From positions 1-7,854 of the forward strand of contig JAJRAX010000132.1 of NCBI GenBank assembly GCA_028679775.1: a DNA stretch of 7,854 bases, given 5' to 3'. The stretch is from Methanothrix sp. GTDB lineage: Archaea; Halobacteriota; Methanosarcinia; Methanotrichales; Methanotrichaceae. Below are positions 1-5,007 of the stretch, piece after piece; position 1 is the first letter of the stretch; every line of letters begins with the position of its first letter. The notes beneath the pieces are model-generated. The model made no database searches, was not told the origin of the DNA, and saw nothing but the letters and a program-made list of their open reading frames with translations. Both the position numbers and the translations under genes were made by a program.

Positions 1-1059
1 GATGGAAGGGTAGAGCGAAGTAAAATCGATCTGGCTCACCTTCTCATAAAGCCTGGGCTCAGGCTGCAAAATCATGCCGCCCCTGTCTGACCTCTTCAGC
101 TCGCAAAAATCCCGGACCCTCTCCACGTCCCTCTTTCGAAACGGCACGACCATGCCCCGGCGCAGGGCCTCGTAGACCTCATAAGAGGAGATGATGGTGC
201 CGGGTGTGAACCTGGCGACCATGTTGGGGGCGAGCCCAGAGAGGCGAGCCGAGAGCAGGATGCCTTTTAGCCCTGCTTCACGGTAGGCAAAGCTTGTTGC
301 AGTGTCGATTAGCACTCTTCCCTCTGGAATCATGGCCTTGTCCCTGTGATTTGCTCTGCCGTAGCTCCAGTAGGATCTGGCTGCAATGCTTCGAAATCTG
401 CCGGTTCTGCTGAGGGTGACATCGAGGCCGAGCCTTACAGACCTCTCTACTGCCAGCGGCGTCCATTGGTCGGCCCGATCAATGAGAAGAACATCAGGAT
501 CATGAACTTTGACCAGCTCCATGAGATCTGAGAGAATCGTCATCTCTTTGCCATGAAGACGTCGTAGCCTCTTTTCTCGCGCCTCAGCATCCTGAACCTC
601 CACCTCTCGCACATCGATTGCAGATATCGTCCTCCTTCGTGCCGGATCTCCTGAGAACTGAAGAGACATGACTCGCAGTGGGACCTCGAAGTCCGGGCTG
701 AACCGGGACTCATCCTGTTCTCCGCAGGGGAAAAGATCGCGCTCGGCCAGGTACTGCTGATCTCTTCTTATGTCTACGTTGAACAGCTCCGCAGAGTAGC
801 GGGTCTGCTTCTCAATCTTTTCTGCCACACTTCTGTCTGCATAGATCAGATAGCCATCTTCCTGGCCGTAGATGGTAGAGAAGCTCACCTCATCGAGACG
901 GTAAAGGCTCTCCAAGGCCTCGATCATACCCATATGAGCGGCAGGATCAGGCAGACGGAGGTAGAAGGATTGAGGTTGCATAACAATCGTCTGGGCGAGC
1001 CCCCTCTTCCTGGACCAGAGATGCACGTCGCCCTTGTAGTATGAGTCAAAGATCCACAT
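1..1059 (-). CDS. Family B DNA polymerase, N-terminal part (partial), exonuclease motifs degenerate; PolB2-like
   Basis: The reading frame is open from 1071 to the left edge with no stop. It ends on polymerase motif A, DFTSLYPSI (residues 349-357 counted from 1071), whose first Asp is a catalytic metal ligand in family B polymerases. Upstream of it is a degenerate 3'-5' exonuclease region. The ExoI position reads LRVMSLQFSGDP (about 132-143), with Gln and Ser where Asp and Glu should be. The ExoII position reads DPDVLLIDRADQWTPLAVER, without the Asn and Asp. The ExoIII Tyr-x3-Asp segment is missing. Motif A lies about 50 residues earlier than in proofreading archaeal PolB enzymes, so the N-terminal part is shortened. 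These traits recall the archaeal PolB2/Dpo2 group; that assignment is inferred. An ATG at 1071 is possible, but GGAG at 1066-1069 sits 6 nt before the ATG at 1059, so the latter is preferred (protein begins MWIFDSYY). Motifs B and C lie outside the window, so activity cannot be judged. Confidence 0.88.
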   Translation of the reverse strand, partial: MWIFDSYYKGDVHLWSRKRGLAQTIVMQPQSFYLRLPDPAAHMGMIEALESLYRLDEVSFSTIYGQEDGYLIYADRSVAEKIEKQTRYSAELFNVDIRRDQQYLAERDLFPCGEQDESRFSPDFEVPLRVMSLQFSGDPARRRTISAIDVREVEVQDAEAREKRLRRLHGKEMTILSDLMELVKVHDPDVLLIDRADQWTPLAVERSVRLGLDVTLSRTGRFRSIAARSYWSYGRANHRDKAMIPEGRVLIDTATSFAYREAGLKGILLSARLSGLAPNMVARFTPGTIISSYEVYEALRRGMVVPFRKRDVERVRDFCELKRSDRGGMILQPEPRLYEKVSQIDFTSLYPSI

Positions 1060-1065
1060 CAAGTT

Positions 1066-1069
1066 CTCC
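1066..1069 (-). promoter_or_regulatory. Shine-Dalgarno site deciding the polymerase start
   Basis: On the minus strand GGAG ends 6 nt before the ATG at 1059, a normal archaeal SD spacing. The in-frame ATG at 1071 overlaps this motif and has only a distant purine run upstream. The frame is closed by a TAA at 1168-1170 and no other ATG, GTG or TTG start lies between that stop and 1071. Confidence 0.5.
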
Positions 1070-1096
1070 ATTAGCAGATCAAATGATGCTCTTTCT

Positions 1097-1106
1097 ATGC
1101 TAAAAG
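1097..1106 (-). promoter_or_regulatory. Weak candidate TATA box for the polymerase gene
   Basis: Minus-strand CTTTTAGCAT lies about 25-30 nt ahead of the SD and start codon at 1059. It is a poor match to the archaeal TATA consensus, but the separate terminator upstream implies the polymerase needs its own promoter. Confidence 0.25.
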
Positions 1107-1144
1107 CCCAGGGCAGGCGCGGGACGAAAGTGAAAAAAGTGATA

Positions 1145-1191
1145 CGAATGAAAATGAGTCCGCCTGCTTAGGAGTGCAAGGCAGGACTCAT
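1145..1191 (-). terminator. Hairpin terminator of the SHOCT gene
   Basis: GGACTCAT (1184-1191) pairs perfectly with ATGAGTCC (1154-1161). The stem continues with GGC/GCC (1180-1182 with 1162-1164) and GCA/TGC (1176-1178 with 1165-1167), each separated by a single bulged A, around an 8-nt loop. That gives 14 base pairs. On the minus strand the stem is followed by a T-rich run (TTTTCATT) and, further on, a T6 tract. It begins 13 nt after the stop codon at 1205, so it fits transcription end for that gene and separates it from the polymerase gene. Confidence 0.7.
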
Positions 1192-1204
1192 CTCATTGCT
1201 CATT

Positions 1205-1576
1205 TCAGATCGAAGTCTCTTTCGGGCCCTTCTTCAGGTCCTCTTTCATCTGCAAATAGACCTCTCTTGCAACTTCTCCTTTAGCGTATCTTTCGTCCAA
1301 TACCTCTTCTGCAGTGGTTCTTGTCGGCACTGAGCTGCCTTCAGCAACAATGTGCCTTTCTGAATCGCGCATGATCAGATAAAAGATCAGAAACAGTATT
1401 CCTATCCAGGGGACCAGTATAGGTAAACCCCATAGAAGTCCGTTCATTCCTCTTTTCTCTGCATCCTTGTAGACCAGGTAGGCTACGACCAAGGAGAGCA
1501 GAGTTGTGAAGATCGATCCAAATCCCATGAACGGGAACCCGCCCATCATAAAGTCCATCATATCGTAGTACGGCAT
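1205..1576 (-). CDS. Small two-helix membrane protein with C-terminal SHOCT domain
   Basis: A 123-residue protein. A Met/Phe/Gly-rich N-terminus (1-20) leads to a first membrane helix (about 21-36), a short charged turn YKDAEKRGMNG (36-46), and a second helix (about 47-68, with GLPILVPWIG). A polar linker precedes a C-terminal segment of about 27 residues (88-114: EEVLDERYAKGEVAREVY and onward) matching the SHOCT pattern, a short amphipathic helical module common at the ends of bacterial and archaeal membrane or secreted proteins and thought to mediate oligomerisation. GAGG at 1584-1587 lies 7 nt before the ATG, supporting this start. A TATA box upstream and a hairpin terminator downstream indicate a single-gene transcript. 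The specific function is unknown; the SHOCT call is from pattern memory. Confidence 0.82.
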   Translation of the reverse strand: MPYYDMMDFMMGGFPFMGFGSIFTTLLSLVVAYLVYKDAEKRGMNGLLWGLPILVPWIGILFLIFYLIMRDSERHIVAEGSSVPTRTTAEEVLDERYAKGEVAREVYLQMKEDLKKGPKETSI

Positions 1577-1630
1577 ATCAATTCCTCACAATCTTCATCG
1601 ACTTCTGTAAACTACACATTCGACGTTCAA

Positions 1631-1640
1631 CGTATTTAAG
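1631..1640 (-). promoter_or_regulatory. TATA box for the SHOCT membrane protein gene
   Basis: Minus-strand CTTAAATACG is a good archaeal TATA element with a C/A-rich stretch upstream where BRE would lie. Transcription would start around 1608-1612, giving a leader of about 30-35 nt that contains the GAGG ribosome site. Confidence 0.6.
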
Positions 1641-1656
1641 GGTGTGGCATGAACGC

Positions 1657-1688
1657 AAAAAAAAAGTTCAGCAAAAGGTCATTTTTGC
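1657..1688 (-). terminator. Hairpin plus T9 terminator downstream of the unknown membrane protein gene
   Basis: On the minus strand GCAAAA (1683-1688) pairs with TTTTGC (1671-1676) around a 6-nt loop. Five nt later comes a run of nine T (1657-1665). An alternative 9-bp pairing joins 1682-1690 with 1653-1661. It lies about 30 nt past the stop codon at 1717 and just before the next TATA box, the expected place for a terminator. Confidence 0.6.
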
Positions 1689-1716
1689 GTCTCTTCCTGG
1701 TAGGGTGCATCTGGTT

Positions 1717-2319
1717 CTACTTCCGGGCCATCTGCCTGATCTTGTCCCATCCGGTCCCTCCCACTCGAAGTGGATGATCCAGCACCACATCGATGAAACC
1801 GAATATGATTGAAGCATAAATGGCATAGAAGTCGCGAGCAAAGGACATGGCCTCCGTCAAATCCTGGAAATGGCGGGTCTCCATTTCCTCTCCAGTTCCA
1901 GCCATTATGGTGCGAATATTGCTCTTAGCAACAAAACTGGACATGCCGCAAGAAGCTCTTGCAGGCTGCACGGCATCGATGTTCACGGGCACGCCGCCGT
2001 AGAGTTCGTAGGCATAGCGCATCAGTTCTTCCTTCGTCGCTAGGCCCTCCATTCTCGCCTCCTCCAAGATCTCTTCATCCAAACATTCGAGCTGAGGAAT
2101 GAGGCTCGCATCTATGACGTACGAAAATTCCTCGTCGCTGCCTGCTGCCAGGTCCACTGCCTCTAGAACCAGTCCCAATTTCACCGGCTCACCATAGCCA
2201 AAGCCGCACTGCCAGCGGTCGCTCTGAAGATAAATCTGATTCTCGCAGAGATCTATTATATCAAGCATCAAAGCCAATATTATTACTAATACATAATAAG
2301 CTTTTTCGGATGACATCAT
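1717..2319 (-). CDS. Hypothetical membrane-anchored protein, family not recognised
   Basis: The frame is open from an ATG at 2343 (208 codons), but the ATG pair at 2319 and 2316 is preferred because the only convincing TATA box (2355-2363) would start transcription near 2333, downstream of 2343. No SD is visible for any choice, so the mRNA may be almost leaderless. Numbering from 2343, residues 15-32 form one hydrophobic helix (AYYVLVIILALMLDIIDL), likely an N-terminal anchor or uncleaved signal. The following domain is rich in Asp and Glu around residues 70-106 and has cysteines at 33, 46, 87 and 132. A second hydrophobic stretch at about 170-187 (FYAIYASIIFGFIDVVL) could be a buried helix or a membrane segment. 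It is divergent from the geranylgeranyl reductase gene. I recognise no domain and assign no function. Codon use and the terminator argue that it is a real gene. Confidence 0.72.
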   Translation of the reverse strand: MMSSEKAYYVLVIILALMLDIIDLCENQIYLQSDRWQCGFGYGEPVKLGLVLEAVDLAAGSDEEFSYVIDASLIPQLECLDEEILEEARMEGLATKEELMRYAYELYGGVPVNIDAVQPARASCGMSSFVAKSNIRTIMAGTGEEMETRHFQDLTEAMSFARDFYAIYASIIFGFIDVVLDHPLRVGGTGWDKIRQMARK

Positions 2320-2352
2320 CCAGCGGGCGACTGATATGTTCATGGCAAAGTT

Positions 2353-2365
2353 CTAATATTTATCC
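2353..2365. promoter_or_regulatory. Shared, nearly symmetric TATA element between divergent genes
   Basis: CTAATATTTATCC reads as a TATA box on both strands (TAATATTTAT on plus, ATAAATATTA on minus). About 25 nt downstream on plus is 2384, some 10 nt before the reductase ATG at 2394. About 25 nt downstream on minus is 2333, some 14 nt before the ATG at 2319. One element may therefore serve both genes with very short leaders. No second good TATA is visible in this short gap. Confidence 0.5.
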
Positions 2366-2393
2366 TGATGACAGGAAGAATGAACCAGATAGA

Positions 2394-3566
2394 ATGAAAC
2401 GCGATCTAATTGTAATTGGGGCAGGTCCTGGTGGCTCTATGGCAGCCAAGACTGCGGCGGAGGCAGGCCTGGATGTTGTCCTCCTGGAGAAGCGCCAGGA
2501 GATAGGCGAGCCCATTCGGTGCGCCGAGGGCGTGAGCATCAGATCGGAGCTGAAGGAGCTGATCGATGTAGAGCCCTCCTGGATCAGCACTGAGATTCAA
2601 GGGGCGAGAATGCATTCGCCCAACGGCGATAGCATCTTCACTACCGGGGTAAAAGGCGAAGGCGGCGGGTACATCCTGGATAGGAAGATCTTTGATCGGG
2701 CTCTTGCCATTCGGGCTGCAAGAAGCGGGGCTCTGGTTATGGTCAAGACCCGCGCAACTGGATTGACCAGAAAGGATGGTCAGCTCATCGTATCCGCAGT
2801 CTGCCAGGGCGAGAGATTGCATATCGAGGCGCCTCTTGTCATAGGCGCGGACGGAGTCGAATCCAAGGTCGCCAGGTGGGCCGGAATGGATTCGAAGATG
2901 AAGCCGGAGGACATAATGGTCTGTGCCCAGTTCCTGGTTTTTGACGAAGGAATCGATCCGGACTACTGCGAATTCTTTTTTGGAAATTTCATAGCACCTG
3001 GCGGATACATCTGGATCTTTCCCAAGGGCGACGGCAGGGCTAATGTGGGCATCGGGCTGCAGGGCTCCCGGTCCGGGCCGAGAATGCCTGTTCGGCTTCT
3101 GGAAAGCTTTATGCAGAAACGGATGCCAAAGGCCAAAGTCCTGCAGGTGATGGCCGGAGGGATTCCCACATCCGGACCGATGAAATCCATAACCTCAGAC
3201 GGAGTAATGTTGGTTGGCGACGCGGCTCATCAGTCGGATCCACTCACTGGCGGCGGGATCATTAATGCCATGCGTGCAGGGGTTCTGGCCGGGCGGGCTG
3301 CGGCTGAGGCCGTGTCAACGGAGGACGCAAGCCAAGCCGTCCTAAGAGAATATGAGGGTCGATGGAAGTCGTCTTTCGGCAAGCAGCTAGTGAAGAGCTA
3401 CAATGCCAAGAGGTTCTTTCTCAGTCTTGATGATGACGATTTCAATCATCTAACAAAGTCGCTCTATGGCCGCGATATATCAAGTATGCACACCAAAGAT
3501 CTGTTGAGGTTTCTCTTCAGGCAGAATCCGAAGCTGCTCTGGAACCTGAGAAATCTTATGTTCTAG
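2394..3566 (+). CDS. Digeranylgeranylglycerophospholipid reductase (geranylgeranyl reductase family, FAD)
   Basis: This flavoprotein saturates the isoprenoid chains of archaeal membrane lipids, acting on digeranylgeranylglycerophospholipid at the membrane; that is family knowledge. From the ATG at 2394 the protein has 390 residues, the usual length. Seen in order: the FAD dinucleotide fold IVIGAGPGGS (6-15) followed by an acidic strand end VVLLEK; the family motif RCAEGV with Cys43; YIWIFPKG around Trp207, typical of the substrate-binding sheet; and the second FAD motif GDAAHQ (275-280) followed by DPLTGGGI. The frame is open further upstream to an ATG at 2310, but those 28 residues lack similarity to the family and lie upstream of the predicted promoter, so they are excluded. 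No SD precedes 2394; the TATA at 2353-2365 predicts a leader of about 10 nt. It is divergent from the unknown membrane protein gene and probably monocistronic. Confidence 0.93.
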   Translation: MKRDLIVIGAGPGGSMAAKTAAEAGLDVVLLEKRQEIGEPIRCAEGVSIRSELKELIDVEPSWISTEIQGARMHSPNGDSIFTTGVKGEGGGYILDRKIFDRALAIRAARSGALVMVKTRATGLTRKDGQLIVSAVCQGERLHIEAPLVIGADGVESKVARWAGMDSKMKPEDIMVCAQFLVFDEGIDPDYCEFFFGNFIAPGGYIWIFPKGDGRANVGIGLQGSRSGPRMPVRLLESFMQKRMPKAKVLQVMAGGIPTSGPMKSITSDGVMLVGDAAHQSDPLTGGGIINAMRAGVLAGRAAAEAVSTEDASQAVLREYEGRWKSSFGKQLVKSYNAKRFFLSLDDDDFNHLTKSLYGRDISSMHTKDLLRFLFRQNPKLLWNLRNLMF

Positions 3567-3587
3567 GGATCCGTTGGCCTGATAATA

Positions 3588-3593
3588 TTTTTT
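3588..3593 (+). terminator. Weak T-tract terminator after the reductase gene
   Basis: A T6 run within AATATTTTTTGG lies 22-27 nt after the reductase stop codon. There is no clear hairpin, so this is a possible archaeal T-tract terminator only. Confidence 0.3.
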
Positions 3594-3635
3594 GGAGCAG
3601 AGACAACTTAATATGATGATCAAGAGAAATTGTCC

Positions 3636-3665
3636 AAGTTTAAAGCAAGTTACACAATTAAACTT
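3636..3665. repeat. 8-bp perfect inverted repeat in the AT-rich gap before the Sm-like gene
   Basis: AAGTTTAA (3636-3643) is repeated inverted as TTAAACTT (3658-3665) with a 14-bp spacer. It lies 50-80 bp upstream of the TATA box of the next gene, so it could be an operator, or a weak hairpin at the end of the reductase transcript. The rest of 3567-3781 is AT-rich and contains no gene that I can support. Confidence 0.35.
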
Positions 3666-3713
3666 TATGTCACTCTAAATTGACTTAATTAGATGAATCA
3701 GTCTATTTGGACC

Positions 3714-3724
3714 ATAAAATATAT
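3714..3724 (+). promoter_or_regulatory. TATA box for the small Sm-like gene and probably the Get3-like gene
   Basis: ATAAAATATAT is a strong TATA match. Transcription would start near 3744-3748, giving a leader of about 35 nt that includes the SD GAGAGGA at 3767-3773. Confidence 0.6.
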
Positions 3725-3781
3725 CAATTAGCAAGACATAATTTACAGTAGATCTGAATTCAAAACGAGAGGACGATTGAA

Positions 3782-3967
3782 ATGCTGGACAAATTCATGT
3801 CGGAACACCTCTACGGCAAGGACATAGAGGTCTATTTCGGTGGCAGCGAGAAGGAGAGGCTGCGCGGCAAGCTCGTGGGAAGCGCGGACGGGGTCATAGT
3901 CCTGGAGGACAAGGGGCGAAGGGACTATGTAAATGTGGAGAAGATTGTAGCCGTCTGGGAAACATGA
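3782..3967 (+). CDS. Small conserved protein, MM0924-like, probable Sm-type fold
   Basis: A 61-residue protein. GAGAGGA at 3767-3773 lies 8 nt before the ATG and fixes this start. A short N-terminal helix (MLDKFMSEHLYGKD, 1-14) is followed by a run of predicted strands: DIEVYFGG, LRGKLVGSADGVIVLED, RDYVNVEKIVAVWE. This is the Lsm/Hfq-like arrangement, with a G-K-L-V-G turn in place of the Sm1 loop and a final strand resembling Sm2. It resembles the short methanogen proteins named after MM0924; this is from memory and not verified. Its biochemical role is unknown; RNA binding would be a guess from the fold. The Get3-like ATPase gene follows after 69 bp with no clear terminator or strong promoter between, so the two may be co-transcribed. 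Confidence 0.82.
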   Translation: MLDKFMSEHLYGKDIEVYFGGSEKERLRGKLVGSADGVIVLEDKGRRDYVNVEKIVAVWET

Positions 3968-4036
3968 TCTGGCCCTGTTCATCATAACCAATTCAATGGG
4001 ATACAGTTTTAACCTCATCAGGAAAATCTGGGGCCC

Positions 4037-4927
4037 ATGAAACTGATTTATGTGGCTGGCAAAGGAGGAGTGGGAAAGAGCGTCTGCTCTGCAGCTTCCG
4101 GCATATGGACATCAAACCAGGGCAAAGAGACCTTAGTCTTCTCCATGGACCCGGCTCATTCACTCTCGGATATCTTCGACATTGACCTCGGAAGCAGGCC
4201 CGAGAAGATCCACGATCATCTCTATGCCTATGAGCCTGACCTGACTGAGGAGGCACAGAACTTCTTTGGCAGGTACAAGAACATCCTGACCGCCCTCTTC
4301 GGCCTCTTTGAGGTAGAGGTGAAGCCGAAAGACTTCGGGAGCATGCCAGGAGTCTCTGAACTCATCTTCATGGACAAATTGCACGAGATCTATGTCGATA
4401 GGAAATACGATTATGTGGTCATAGATTCGGCTCCAACTGCAATGGTCCTGCCCCTCTTGCAGCTGCCCTCCATCACCACTGGGTTCATCACCAAGGTGCT
4501 GGGCATGAGAAACAGATGGATGGGCGTTCTCGACCTTCTGGAGCCCGGCTTTGGCGGTCGCATTCTCTCCGAAGTTAGGACCATGCGCCAGAAAGCCGAG
4601 ACCATGAGAAACGTCCTGATCGATCCTGAAAAGGCCAGCGTAACCGTAGTCACTATCCCAGAAAAAGCAGCAGTCGAAGAGAGCCGGCGGCTGATTGAGA
4701 CTGTAGAGTCGCACGGAGTTACAGTCTCCGCGGTAGTCATCAACCACGTGATCGCCGACTGCAATTGTCGCTTCTGCAGGGAGAAGAAAGCATCTCAAAG
4801 CTCCTACATCGAGGATCTGATGAACCGCTACCAAAGAAAGGAGATCGTCATTCTGCCTGACTACGGCGGAGAGGTGAAGGGTGCCAGCCTATTCCGGGTG
4901 GCCGAGGATCTCTACAGAAATAGATAG
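4037..4927 (+). CDS. ArsA/Get3-family ATPase (single-domain, CxxC-containing)
   Basis: A 296-residue P-loop ATPase of the SIMIBI class. Seen: the deviant Walker A GKGGVGKS (8-15) with the intra-dimer Lys9; switch I SMDPAHSLSD (36-45) with the catalytic Asp38; switch II VIDSAPTAMVLPLLQLP (128 onward, Asp130), matching the DTAPTGH-type motif of Get3/ArsA; and near the C-terminus NHVIADCNCRFC (Cys242, Cys244, Cys247). The last pair forms the CxxC that binds the interface zinc in Get3 homodimers. A single ATPase unit and the CxxC favour Get3-like membrane-protein targeting over the duplicated bacterial ArsA arsenite pump; no arsR, arsB or arsenic genes are nearby. It is slightly shorter than eukaryotic Get3. 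The Met-containing helices around 155-200 could form the hydrophobic client groove (inference). SD is poor: AGGA at 4019-4022 is 14 nt away. It lies 69 bp behind the Sm-like gene and is probably in the same transcript. Confidence 0.88.
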   Translation: MKLIYVAGKGGVGKSVCSAASGIWTSNQGKETLVFSMDPAHSLSDIFDIDLGSRPEKIHDHLYAYEPDLTEEAQNFFGRYKNILTALFGLFEVEVKPKDFGSMPGVSELIFMDKLHEIYVDRKYDYVVIDSAPTAMVLPLLQLPSITTGFITKVLGMRNRWMGVLDLLEPGFGGRILSEVRTMRQKAETMRNVLIDPEKASVTVVTIPEKAAVEESRRLIETVESHGVTVSAVVINHVIADCNCRFCREKKASQSSYIEDLMNRYQRKEIVILPDYGGEVKGASLFRVAEDLYRNR

Positions 4928-4965
4928 GAATCTGAGGGCGCCAGAGGCAAAAAGCATCAACAATT

Positions 4966-4975
4966 TGATATATTT
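4966..4975 (+). promoter_or_regulatory. TATA box for the universal stress protein gene
   Basis: TGATATATTT lies about 37 nt upstream of the start at 5008. A start of transcription 25 nt downstream (around 4995) would leave the SD GAGGA at the very 5' end of the mRNA. Confidence 0.5.
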
Positions 4976-4995
4976 GGGCGTGGAAGATATCTGAC

Positions 4996-5000
4996 GAGGA
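4996..5000 (+). promoter_or_regulatory. Shine-Dalgarno site deciding the usp start
   Basis: GAGGA ends 7 nt before the ATG at 5008 but only 1 nt before the in-frame ATG at 5002. Normal spacing therefore selects 5008. Confidence 0.6.
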
Positions 5001-5007
5001 AATGATC

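Noticed and set aside
278..531. Short ORFs on both strands (278-466 minus, 346-531 plus) inside the polymerase region
   Set aside because: They are shadows: the continuous minus-strand frame from 1059 to 1 encodes a recognisable family B polymerase with motif A and explains this DNA.
2310..2393. N-terminal extension of the reductase from an ATG at 2310
   Set aside because: The 28 extra residues have no family-like features, lie upstream of the predicted promoter and overlap the divergent gene; the FAD motif sits at the expected distance from the ATG at 2394.
2406..2822. 138-codon minus-strand ORF opposite the reductase gene
   Set aside because: It is antisense to clearly conserved coding sequence, with no SD, no promoter and no recognisable domain.
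3613..3619. ATGATGA resembling the C box of an archaeal C/D guide RNA
   Set aside because: No CTGA D box follows at the needed distance and no internal D'/C' pair is visible in the gap.
4160..4834. 224-codon minus-strand ORF opposite the Get3-like gene
   Set aside because: It is an antisense shadow of a gene with intact P-loop, switch and CxxC motifs. Length alone is explained by codon bias of the sense strand.
4037..4927. Reading the ATPase as an arsenite efflux component (arsA)
   Set aside because: It has a single ATPase unit and a Get3-type CxxC, and there is no arsB, arsD or arsR nearby; Get3-like targeting is the better reading.
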